Shown piece by piece: positions 42,462 through 50,351 of a DNA stretch of 64,000 bases. The notes under the pieces are model-generated. The model was not told the DNA's origin, did not search any database, and worked only from the letters and a program-made list of their open reading frames with translations. Each line of letters begins with the position of its first letter. The stretch's first letter is position 1. Origin of the DNA: Paraburkholderia antibiotica (GTDB taxonomy: Bacteria > Pseudomonadota > Gammaproteobacteria > Burkholderiales > Burkholderiaceae); NCBI RefSeq assembly GCF_012927125.1, contig NZ_JABBFZ010000006.1, positions 1 through 64,000 of the forward strand, written 5' to 3'. The position numbers and the translations under genes were made by a program.

Positions 42462-43667
42462 TCAAACCACCCGCATCTCCCACGTTCGACGCCCGATCCC
42501 CGGCGCACTCCGTGCCAGCGCGCGCCGATACCACGCATGGAAGTGGCGCATGCCGTCTTCGAGCGGCGACTGATACGGCCCGGCGTCGCTGGTGCCGCGC
42601 CGATGCAGGCGCAGCCGACCTGCATCCATGCGCTCGGCGATCTCGTCGTCTTCGACCACGGTCTCCAGATAGGCGGCACGCTGCGCTTCGACGAATTCGC
42701 GCTCGAATGCGGCGATGTCCTCGGGGTAGTAAAACTCGACGACGTTCAGCGTCTCCTGCGGCCCCTTCGGATAAAGCGTCGACACCACCAGCGTATGCGG
42801 ATACAGCTCGATCATCTGCGTCGGGAAGTACGCGAGCCAGATCGCGCCGTACGACGGCGCTTCGCCACCGCGATACTCGAGCAGTCGATCGTGCCACGTC
42901 CGGTAGATGTCCGAGCCCGGCTGCGCGAGCGCGTTGTGCACGCCGACGCGCTGCATGCTGTAGGTGTCGGCGAATTCCCAGTCGAGGTCGTCGCAGGTCA
43001 CGAACTTGCCGAGGCCGGGATGGAACGGCGCGACGTGATAGTCCTCCAGATAGACCTCGATGAAGGTCTTCCAGTTGTAATGGCACGTGTGCGTTTCGAC
43101 GTGATCGAGCACGTAGCCGGAAAAATCGAACTCGAGACGCGCGAACACGCGAGCCATGTCGTCGGCGGGTTCGCGCGGTCCTTCGTAGAGGAGTCCGTGG
43201 CAATGCTTCAGACCGAAGCGTTCGAGATTGCGGCACGGCTTGTGTTCGAATTCGGGCGCGCCGATCAGTTCGCCCCGGCCGTCATAGGTCCAGCGATGCA
43301 GCGGACACACGATGTTGCCGCCCGTCGCCGCGAGATTGCCGCTGGTGTGGCTGGAGCCGCTGACGTCGCCAGCCTCGCCGCCGAGCATCAGTGCCTGGCG
43401 GTGCCGGCATACGTTCGATAGCAACTGCACGCCGCCCGCGTTGCGTACCAGCACGCGGCCGCCTTCGTCCTGCGGCAGGCGTCGCCAGTCGCCAGGATTC
43501 GGCACCGACTGCTCGTGGCCAACGTAGAGCGCGGAGTTCGCGAAGATGCGCGCCATCTCGAGCTCGAACAGCGCGTCGTCGAAGTACGCGCTCGCGGGCA
43601 GTGGAAGGTCCCCGTCGCCGACGTCGTCCGTCAGGGCGAGATGGGGCAGGTTGCTGATGTCGTTCAT
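42462..43667 (-). CDS. alcE: Rieske non-heme iron protein (AlcE-like)
   Basis: 401 residues. The Rieske domain has Cys/His pairs in VCRHRQ and CPLHRW, separated by 31 residues instead of the usual 15-17. The catalytic domain holds the mononuclear iron site EDYHVAPFHPG. In Bordetella the alcaligin operon ends with alcE, encoding a protein of this kind, and this gene occupies that place: last of six same-strand siderophore genes. Reaction unknown; a tailoring or reductive role is inferred. ATG 43667 is preceded by GGAAACGATCG; the extended frame upstream is rejected. Confidence 0.8.
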   Translation of the reverse strand: MNDISNLPHLALTDDVGDGDLPLPASAYFDDALFELEMARIFANSALYVGHEQSVPNPGDWRRLPQDEGGRVLVRNAGGVQLLSNVCRHRQALMLGGEAGDVSGSSHTSGNLAATGGNIVCPLHRWTYDGRGELIGAPEFEHKPCRNLERFGLKHCHGLLYEGPREPADDMARVFARLEFDFSGYVLDHVETHTCHYNWKTFIEVYLEDYHVAPFHPGLGKFVTCDDLDWEFADTYSMQRVGVHNALAQPGSDIYRTWHDRLLEYRGGEAPSYGAIWLAYFPTQMIELYPHTLVVSTLYPKGPQETLNVVEFYYPEDIAAFEREFVEAQRAAYLETVVEDDEIAERMDAGRLRLHRRGTSDAGPYQSPLEDGMRHFHAWYRRALARSAPGIGRRTWEMRVV

Positions 43668-43731
43668 CGATCGTTTCCTTTCGTTGGAGCGCCGCGCGCT
43701 CCGGCATGCGCGTGTGTCGATGCGGGTGCAT

Positions 43732-44562
43732 TCATGCGGCCGCCGCGGCGTCGTGCTCCGCATTCAGACGGGCGATGCGCTCGCACTTCTGCAGCCGTGG
43801 ACAGGTGCTGCAGAGTTCGCCGTCGCGCCGCCGATAGTGATAACAGCAGGTCTGTCGATCGAGCGCGAGGGCGCTCGACCGGTCGCTGCGCGTGTAGGCG
43901 AAGAAGCCGCCGCGTCCGTCGAGCGAGAGCGCCGCGAGCCAACGCTCGCCGAGCGCTTCGACGTGCGCGTGATCCCACTCGGGATGCACGGCGCGTACCG
44001 CCAGCAGCGCCGCGAGCACACAGTCGGCCTGCATGCCCGCGGCGGCGATCGGATTGACGCGAATCACGCGCGATAAATCGTCGAAGCTCTGCGTGCAACA
44101 CGCGACGATTTCGCGCGCGGTGAGTTCGATCAGCGCGGCGGGCTCCGCCTGCGCCGGCTCGTGAGCGGGCACGCGCACTTCGCGGGTCCAGCCGTTTTCG
44201 ATCGGCTGCTCGAAGCGCGCGAGCGACAGCACGCGCTGCGTCGTATGCGCGCCGATCACGCTCAGGTAGATCGGCTGCCAGATCAGAATGCCCCAACAGC
44301 GCAGCGACCAGTACGCGCGCCCAGCCTCGGGATAGGCGTCGGTCCAGTGCGCGAGCAGGGCTTCGAGCGCGGCGCGATTGCCGTCGTCCGCAGCGGGGCG
44401 TTGTTGCGCGACGCCACCGCGTCCGGCTTCGGCGGTGCTGACAGTGCCGATGGCGTCGAGGGTGCCGATCACACGCGGGCCGTCGGCGACTACGCCGCGC
44501 AGGCCAGGCACGACGCTCGCGGCGAGCCGCAGCAGATGGTCCAGTGCAGGGCGCGCCGTCAT
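43732..44562 (-). CDS. siderophore ferric-iron reductase (FhuF-like, AlcD position)
   Basis: 276 residues. The C-terminus has CCYHYRRRDGELCSTCPR, the Cys-Cys...Cys-x2-Cys motif that binds the 2Fe-2S cluster in FhuF-type ferric-siderophore reductases. The N-terminal part (GRAYWSLRCWGILIWQPIYL, then FDDLSRVIRVNPIAAAGMQAD) fits the family. It would release iron from the imported ferri-hydroxamate in the cytoplasm. ATG 44562 lies 2 bases after the synthetase stop, so it is translationally linked. Confidence 0.78.
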   Translation of the reverse strand: MTARPALDHLLRLAASVVPGLRGVVADGPRVIGTLDAIGTVSTAEAGRGGVAQQRPAADDGNRAALEALLAHWTDAYPEAGRAYWSLRCWGILIWQPIYLSVIGAHTTQRVLSLARFEQPIENGWTREVRVPAHEPAQAEPAALIELTAREIVACCTQSFDDLSRVIRVNPIAAAGMQADCVLAALLAVRAVHPEWDHAHVEALGERWLAALSLDGRGGFFAYTRSDRSSALALDRQTCCYHYRRRDGELCSTCPRLQKCERIARLNAEHDAAAAA

Positions 44563-44564
44563 GC

Positions 44565-46460
44565 TCAGGCCTCGACGGCTTCCGCGAGCACGCCCGCGTC
44601 GGCGGTTCGGTCTGCCGCGCGTCGGCCCGCGAGCGGGTTGTGCAGGTTGCCCGCCATCTTCAGGTTGCCGGCCGGGTCGGACAGATTGACCATCTGCAGG
44701 TTGTTGCCGAGCTGCAGGCGGTTCAGGCACGAGTGCAGGAACTCCGGCGCGAACATGTCGTATTCCGCGTATTTCTGCGCGAGCTGCGGATGCGCTTCCT
44801 GATAACGCGTGACGCAACGCGCGACCGCGTTCCAGAACACGTCTTCGGTGCAGCAGCCATGCTCGACGAGAATCTGGTTCACGTAGCGGAAGAAACCGTC
44901 GAACACGTCGATGAAAATCGCCAGCAGCTTCACGCGCTCGGGCACGTCGACCGCGAGCCGCTTGACGTTGTCGGGCAGCTTCGCGTCCTTGTTCAGGATC
45001 GCCGATTCTTCCGCGATGTCCTTCATGATCGCGCGCACCGGCACGTGGTTTTCCAGGACCAGGATCAGGTTTTCGCCGTGCGGCATGAAGACGAGATCGT
45101 ACGTGTAGAAGCAGTGCACGAGAGGCGCCAGATACGCTTCCATATAGCGGTCGAGCCACGCTTGTACGCCGAGCCCCGACGCTTCGATCAACGCGGGCAG
45201 CAGTGCGCGGCCATCGCGATCGGTATGCAGCAACGCGGCCATCGTCATCAGGCGCTGGCCCTCGCCCGCATGCGCGAGCGGGTTTTCACGCCACAGCGCA
45301 GAAAACATCTTCTTGTACGGCGTATCCGTTTGCACGGCCGCTTCGTAGTAGCCGTTGCGGAAACCGAGCGACGCGACTTCGCGCAGAATCGTGAAGCCCT
45401 GGCCGCGCAGATACGCGTCGCCGTCGACGAGACCCTTGATGTAGTCGTTGATCGCCGGCGTGCCCGACATGTAGTACGGCGACAGGCCGCGCATGAAGCC
45501 CATGTTGAGGATCGACAGCGAGGTCTTCACGTAGCGCTTTGAGCGGTCCGATACGTTAAAGAAGGTGCGGATCGACTGCTGCGCGAGATAGCGGTCCTCG
45601 CCGTAGCCGAGACAGATGATCCGGTTCGTCGCGACGTAAGACGCGAACGCGATCGACAGCTTGTTGAACCACTGCCACGGATGAGCGGGCATCAGGTGAT
45701 AGTCGTCGAAATCGCAACCGCGCGCCTCGACGATCGCGCGGAATTTCGCCACCGTCGATGCGCCGAGTTCTTCGTCCATCAGGCGCGCGTAGTCGAGATC
45801 CTCCGAGCAATGGAACGCGGCATTGTCCTTGTGGACAGCCAGCCAGATCACCTGGATCGTCGAGCCGGCCTCGGGCGCGAACGCACGGTAGTCGCCTGCG
45901 TCGAAGCCGAGGCGGCCGTTGTTCGCGACGAAGCCCGGATGCCCTTCGCTCATCGCGGTCTCGATCGCCTGGAAATCCGCGTGCAGCAGATCGGGCGTGT
46001 CGGGTCCCTCCTTGACGGCCTTGTAGGCGGCGCCGTACAGCGTGCTGCTGATTTCGTCGAGATAGATCGGCAGCATCTCTTCCTTGATGCCGAGGCGGGC
46101 GCGCACGTCGAGGATGAACGCGAGCGCGTCGAGCGGCTGTTCGACGCCGTCTTTCGTGCAGACGATCGATTCCGGCCGGATGCTCCAGTGGCGCAGCGCC
46201 AGCTGGCGCGCGTCGAACGTGTAGACGCGCGTGCCGTCGTCGGATTTCACTTCGTAGCGGGCGTGATGCTCGGCCGCCGCGTCGCCGATCCGTTGCGGCT
46301 CGACGATCAGCTCGTGCGCGTATTCGGCGAGCGCCTTGCGCACCAGCATGCGGTTGGCGTTGCGCCACACTGCCGGCGTCAGATGCGCGGCGGCCTCGGG
46401 CGGGTTCAGCATCACGTTCTGGGTGGCTTGTTGCATGGTCAGTTGGGTCGTCGAAGTCAT
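44565..46460 (-). CDS. alcC: NIS siderophore synthetase (IucA/IucC family, AlcC-like)
   Basis: 631 residues. This is an NRPS-independent siderophore synthetase that joins hydroxamate units by ATP-dependent amide formation. The ATP-site block EGHPGFVANNGRLGFDAGDY, LMPAHPWQWFNKLS, KTSLSILNMGFMRGLSPYY and MPHGENLILVLENHVPVRAIM are diagnostic. Type C members of this group (AlcC, DfoC, PubC) dimerise or cyclise succinyl-hydroxamates. Its ATG overlaps the acyltransferase stop (ATGA), so both are coupled. The precise product cannot be read from the sequence. Confidence 0.93.
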   Translation of the reverse strand: MTSTTQLTMQQATQNVMLNPPEAAAHLTPAVWRNANRMLVRKALAEYAHELIVEPQRIGDAAAEHHARYEVKSDDGTRVYTFDARQLALRHWSIRPESIVCTKDGVEQPLDALAFILDVRARLGIKEEMLPIYLDEISSTLYGAAYKAVKEGPDTPDLLHADFQAIETAMSEGHPGFVANNGRLGFDAGDYRAFAPEAGSTIQVIWLAVHKDNAAFHCSEDLDYARLMDEELGASTVAKFRAIVEARGCDFDDYHLMPAHPWQWFNKLSIAFASYVATNRIICLGYGEDRYLAQQSIRTFFNVSDRSKRYVKTSLSILNMGFMRGLSPYYMSGTPAINDYIKGLVDGDAYLRGQGFTILREVASLGFRNGYYEAAVQTDTPYKKMFSALWRENPLAHAGEGQRLMTMAALLHTDRDGRALLPALIEASGLGVQAWLDRYMEAYLAPLVHCFYTYDLVFMPHGENLILVLENHVPVRAIMKDIAEESAILNKDAKLPDNVKRLAVDVPERVKLLAIFIDVFDGFFRYVNQILVEHGCCTEDVFWNAVARCVTRYQEAHPQLAQKYAEYDMFAPEFLHSCLNRLQLGNNLQMVNLSDPAGNLKMAGNLHNPLAGRRAADRTADAGVLAEAVEA

Positions 46461-47107
46461 TGCGATTGATCCTTTTCCGGAGTGGTTTGAGTAGCGTAGA
46501 AATCCGCGCGAGTGCAGAACGCCAGCGACGCGGTTTTCTCGCGGAACGCGACGTTCTTCGCATAGACGAAGCCCATCGCGCGATTGAGTGCATGAATGCG
46601 CGTGTTGCGCGCATCCGGTTCGACGACGATACGCATCGCGTCCCGTTGCTCGAACAGGAACGTCATCAGCGAGCGGAATACGTGTTGCGTGTAGCCGGGC
46701 ACAGGCTTCGTCGCGGGTCCGACGAACAGATGCATGCCGAGGTCGCCCGGCAGCGGCGCGTAGTGCTCGCCGACTTCGTCGTGCGCGGGGTCGTAGCTTT
46801 CGAACAGGAACGCGCTCGCGCCGTGCTGACTGCCGATCCAGGCTTGTGCATGGCCGGAATCCTGGATCGCCTGATAGAACGCGGCGACTTCGTCGACGCT
46901 CTTGTCGCGCATGTTCCAGAACGCCGCGCGTTCCTCGATGAACCAGCGATGCAGCGTCGGCGCGTCACGCGCAACGTCGAGCGCGCGGATCTCGAAGTCG
47001 TTGGCGGTGCTGCGGGAGAGTCCCGCGACGCGCGGCGAGCGCTGGACGGCAGGCAAGGGCGCGGCGTAGCGCAGCGCGATTTCGTCGGCGACGATGTCAG
47101 TTCGCAT
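46457..47107 (-). CDS. alcB: GNAT N-acyltransferase for hydroxamate formation (AlcB-like)
   Basis: 216 residues of the IucB/AlcB acyltransferase family. FEIRALDVARDAPTLHRWFI, FWNMRDKSVDEVAAFYQAI, AWIGSQHGASAFLFESYDP, GMHLFVGPATKPVPGYTQ and VEPDARNTRIHALNRAMGF are the typical blocks. It should transfer succinyl or acetyl from CoA to the N-hydroxylated diamine. The ATG at 47107 overlaps the end of the MFS gene by 11 bases; the 20-codon upstream extension is rejected. Confidence 0.9.
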   Translation of the reverse strand: MRTDIVADEIALRYAAPLPAVQRSPRVAGLSRSTANDFEIRALDVARDAPTLHRWFIEERAAFWNMRDKSVDEVAAFYQAIQDSGHAQAWIGSQHGASAFLFESYDPAHDEVGEHYAPLPGDLGMHLFVGPATKPVPGYTQHVFRSLMTFLFEQRDAMRIVVEPDARNTRIHALNRAMGFVYAKNVAFREKTASLAFCTRADFYATQTTPEKDQSQ

Positions 47108-48398
47108 GGGCAGGGGCTCCTGGTTCGACAAGTTCGGGGGCAAGCGTCGCGTCGGCGAGCGCGGCATTCGCGGGTTGTCCTGCGGGTTGATTAGCCGGTT
47201 GAGTGGCCGGCGCGCGTTCGAGCAGCCAGAGACTGAGCAGGCCGGTCAGCACGAGCCCCGCCGAGGCGACGAAGAACGGCGCACGCAAGCCGGTTTCATC
47301 GACGATCGCGCCGGCCGCGAACGACGCGAGCAACACGCCGAGGTTCTGGAAGAAATTGACCACGGCAAAGTCGGCTGCATACGAAGCGGGCTTGCTGAGC
47401 GCGAACATCGTCACGTCGAGCTTCACGACGATCTGGAAGAACGCCCAGCCGAACAGCACGCGCCCGACGATGATCGCGAGCGGCGTCTCGATGCCTTGCA
47501 GCAGCAGTCCCACGGTGCACAGCAGCAGGTTGCCGATCATGTGATCCGGCAGCCGTCGGCCCGCGTCGGCGATCCGCTTGTTGATGCGCAACGCGATCAG
47601 CGCGACCATGCCGGGAATCGCGAACACGGCGCCCGACACCAGTTCGCTCGGCGAGCCGCTGACGCTTTGCCAGTACGACGACATGAACGGCCGGATCAGG
47701 TACACGCAGAAATCGAACGCGAGCATCAGCAGCGCGAGCCGCAAGATCGGCAGACGGTCGCGCAGCGTGCGGCGCGCGGTGTGCGCGTCTGCGTGCATCC
47801 CGGCGGGTGTCCCGGCGTGGGCTTCGTCAGCGAAGCGGCAGCGTCGCGGGATCGCATGGGCGCGGATCAGCCACAGGCAGATGAACATCTGCGCGAAGTC
47901 ACCGGCGGCCATTGCGAAGATGCAGGTGTGCGCGTCCCAGACCTGCATCACGAAGCCGCCCGCCACCGCGCCCGCGATCGCGCCGAAGTGCACGACCACC
48001 GACAGCAGCCCGATCGTATGCGCGTGCGACTCCTTCGGCTCGAAGCGCATCATGTACGGATACATCAGCAGATAGCTGCTTTTGCACATAAACATCGCGA
48101 GCGACAGCACCCAGAAGAGCGGCACCGTCGGCGCCCAGTAGCTCGCGAGCGACAGCACGCCGGCCGCGAATTGCGTATAGACGAGCAGGTGCATCGCGTC
48201 GAGCCGCTTCGCGATGCGCGCCCACACGGGCAGCGTCAGCATCACGACGATCGAAATGAACGCGACGTAGGCGCCCGCATGCACGGGGCTCGTCACACCA
48301 TAGCGCGCGGCGAAGAACTGCGGGTAGAACGGAATGAGGATCGCGTCGCTGATGACGGCAAACGTCGTCATCAGGATGATCATGTTGCGCAAACTCAT
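47097..48398 (-). CDS. MFS transporter, probable siderophore exporter (AlcS-like)
   Basis: 433 residues and 12 hydrophobic segments, starting MSLRNMIILMTTFAVISDAI with no signal peptide. The loop VWARIAKRLDAMH replaces the usual D-R-x-G-R-R motif. It is embedded between the N-monooxygenase and acyltransferase genes with overlapping start and stop codons at both ends, so it belongs to the siderophore operon. In Bordetella the alcaligin exporter AlcS is also MFS. Export is the likely role; uptake of ferri-siderophore cannot be excluded. Confidence 0.82.
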   Translation of the reverse strand: MSLRNMIILMTTFAVISDAILIPFYPQFFAARYGVTSPVHAGAYVAFISIVVMLTLPVWARIAKRLDAMHLLVYTQFAAGVLSLASYWAPTVPLFWVLSLAMFMCKSSYLLMYPYMMRFEPKESHAHTIGLLSVVVHFGAIAGAVAGGFVMQVWDAHTCIFAMAAGDFAQMFICLWLIRAHAIPRRCRFADEAHAGTPAGMHADAHTARRTLRDRLPILRLALLMLAFDFCVYLIRPFMSSYWQSVSGSPSELVSGAVFAIPGMVALIALRINKRIADAGRRLPDHMIGNLLLCTVGLLLQGIETPLAIIVGRVLFGWAFFQIVVKLDVTMFALSKPASYAADFAVVNFFQNLGVLLASFAAGAIVDETGLRAPFFVASAGLVLTGLLSLWLLERAPATQPANQPAGQPANAALADATLAPELVEPGAPAHAN

Positions 48399-49777
48399 TC
48401 GGCCTCCAGCGGCGCCTTCACGAAGGCGTCGGTGTCCGGCACCGAGAAGTCCTGCAATGCGATGCGTCGCTCGATCTTGTAGTGCTCGACGCCGGTGATT
48501 TCGCGCAGGATGCACGAGTTGCGGTAGCAGCTCATGCCGAGGTCGGGGTTGGTCAGGCCATGGCTGTAGAGCCCGGCGTTCTGTACGAACACGTCGCGTT
48601 CGTTGACGTCGATCGCGTAGTTGCGCGACAGCCGATAGCGGCCCTTGTCGTCCCAGCGGATGCGCTCGCGAATACCGTCGATAAAGCGCGGCACGTTCTG
48701 CGTATAACCGGTCGCGAAGATCGCGCCATCGGTCACGTGCGTGTATTGCACGCCTTCGTCGCGCTGCACGAAGCGCAGGTGGTAGCGGTCGTCGACGGCG
48801 TCGTAATGACAGCCGGTCATCTCGGAGTTGGTGATGAGCCGCGCGTTCTGATGGCCCCGGCTGCGGCGGTCGTCGAGCAGGTCGTAGATCTGGTTGATCA
48901 GCGACGCGTTCACGCCTTTGTAAAGACTGTCCTGCTTCGCGATGATGCTTTCACGCACGCCATCCGGCAGGTTGTAGAAATAGTCGATGTAATCCGGCGA
49001 GATCATCTCCAGCGTGAGCTTGGTGTTCTCCATCTGGAAGAAGCGTGGCGAGCGGGTGATCCACGTGAGCGAGTAGTCGTGCTCGTCGCTTTCCTTCAGC
49101 AGGTCGTAGAAGATTTCGGCGGCGCTCTGGCCGCTGCCGATCACCGCGATCGAGCGCTTGTGCTGCAACTCCTCTTTACGCGCGACGTATTGCGCGCTGT
49201 GAATGCAACGCTCGCGTGTGTCTTCGCAGCAGGACGGCAGTTGCGGCACCGAGCCGACGCCCACCACGAGGCGTTTCGCGCGATGCACGAACGGCTGGCC
49301 GGTCCGTACGTGCCGGCCGCTCACCACGTAATGCGCATGCTCGGCATCGTATTCGACGGTCTCGACGTTCGAGCCGAACGCGATACTGGACAGTTGCCCG
49401 ATCGCCCATTTGCAATAGCGGTTGTACTCGGCGCGGCTCAGATAGAAGCGCTCTCGGATGTAGTACGCGTAGAGCTTGCCTTCCTGCTTGCAGTAGTTGA
49501 GGAAGCTGAACTTGCTCTGCGGGTCGGCGAGACTGACGAGGTCGGCGAGAAAGGGATTCTGCAGCGTGGTGTCGTCGATCAGCATGCCGGGATGCCAGTC
49601 GAAGTCTTCGTTGCGCTCGAGAAAGAGGCCGTGCAGATCGCGGATCGGCTCGGCGAGACACGCGAGGCTCAGATTGAACGGCCCCAGACCGATCGCGACG
49701 AAGTCGAGCACGGCGGGCTGCGTCGCGGCATGCGTCTGCCTTGCTTGAATTCCTGAATAAACATTAGGTGTACTCAT
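48395..49777 (-). CDS. alcA: diamine/amino-acid N-monooxygenase (AlcA-like)
   Basis: 460 residues of the lysine/ornithine/putrescine N6-hydroxylase family. The FAD site is DFVAIGLGPFNLSLACLAE, followed by FDWHPGMLIDDTTLQNPFLA; the NADPH site is RSIAVIGSGQSAAEIFYDLL; and the conserved FATGYTQNVPRF is late. It performs the first step of hydroxamate siderophore synthesis. It heads the minus-strand operon and faces the TonB receptor gene across a region with Fur-box-like repeats. Putrescine is the likely substrate if the product is alcaligin-like (inferred). Confidence 0.93.
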   Translation of the reverse strand: MSTPNVYSGIQARQTHAATQPAVLDFVAIGLGPFNLSLACLAEPIRDLHGLFLERNEDFDWHPGMLIDDTTLQNPFLADLVSLADPQSKFSFLNYCKQEGKLYAYYIRERFYLSRAEYNRYCKWAIGQLSSIAFGSNVETVEYDAEHAHYVVSGRHVRTGQPFVHRAKRLVVGVGSVPQLPSCCEDTRERCIHSAQYVARKEELQHKRSIAVIGSGQSAAEIFYDLLKESDEHDYSLTWITRSPRFFQMENTKLTLEMISPDYIDYFYNLPDGVRESIIAKQDSLYKGVNASLINQIYDLLDDRRSRGHQNARLITNSEMTGCHYDAVDDRYHLRFVQRDEGVQYTHVTDGAIFATGYTQNVPRFIDGIRERIRWDDKGRYRLSRNYAIDVNERDVFVQNAGLYSHGLTNPDLGMSCYRNSCILREITGVEHYKIERRIALQDFSVPDTDAFVKAPLEAE

Positions 49778-49894
49778 GGTTAGCTTCCTGTTTGGCCGGA
49801 TAAGACCATGGTGAGATGCCTCATCGATGGACGGAAATCGGAGAGATGTCAGACGGCTGTGCGGCAGGACGTAGACGACCTGAGAAATGCATCA

Positions 49895-49913
49895 AATGAG
49901 AATGGATCTCATT
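49895..49913 (-). promoter_or_regulatory. Fur-box-like site before the siderophore operon
   Basis: AATGAGA-ATGGA-TCTCATT is a perfect 7-bp inverted repeat 118 bases upstream of the N-monooxygenase start. Its GAGAAT/ATTCTC half-sites resemble the Fur consensus. Confidence 0.65.
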
Positions 49914-50296
49914 CTTGTTGGCGAATCATAGGAAGTTTGTTGAAGGATCGCAAGAGCCAAATCGCGGTGTCGGTAGGAATCCGAATCAATGGCTCGATTC
50001 GCCACGCATCGCGCAGCGACGCGCCGTATCGACGCGAAAGTCCAGCCGGCTCGGGTCGGCCACGGATGGCAGAGGGCTTGCTTTGGCCGCGCCGATCAGC
50101 TCCTCGACGGCGTCGTTTTTTCGAGATTTTGTCTCGTAAAAACCCTTCTGACGATGGGGCCTCACGCGGCAAGTCGCTGTCCGGGCTAGCGCCGCGGGAA
50201 AGCCGCGGCTGTCGCGCCGTTACCACTGCAAGCCATTCGAATCAGGTCGTAATGCTTTCAAAAGGCATAAGCCTTTGCTACTATCGCGCTCTCTTG

Positions 50297-50318
50297 GAAT
50301 AAGAATCAATCTCATTCT
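50297..50318 (+). promoter_or_regulatory. Fur-box-like site before the TonB receptor
   Basis: GAATAAGA (50297-50304) and TCTCATTC (50310-50317) form an inverted repeat with one mismatch, 35-55 bases before the receptor ATG. It is similar to the site of the divergent operon. Confidence 0.6.
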
Positions 50319-50351
50319 CATACTGACGGAGGCGCTCGTTCGCTGGTAGAC

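Larger units (their letters stand above)
49778..50351. other. divergent regulatory region of the siderophore locus
   Basis: 574 bases without a convincing gene. Frames of 160 codons on the plus strand and 105 on the minus strand lack family sequence and start signals. It holds two Fur-like sites and a small hairpin CGAGA/TCTCG near 50122-50136 flanked by T and A runs. No AraC-type regulator like AlcR is present here. Confidence 0.55.

Noticed and set aside
49808..50302. 164-codon plus-strand frame in the siderophore divergent region
   Set aside because: It runs through both Fur-like sites, has Arg/Ser-rich low-information sequence and no ribosome-binding site.
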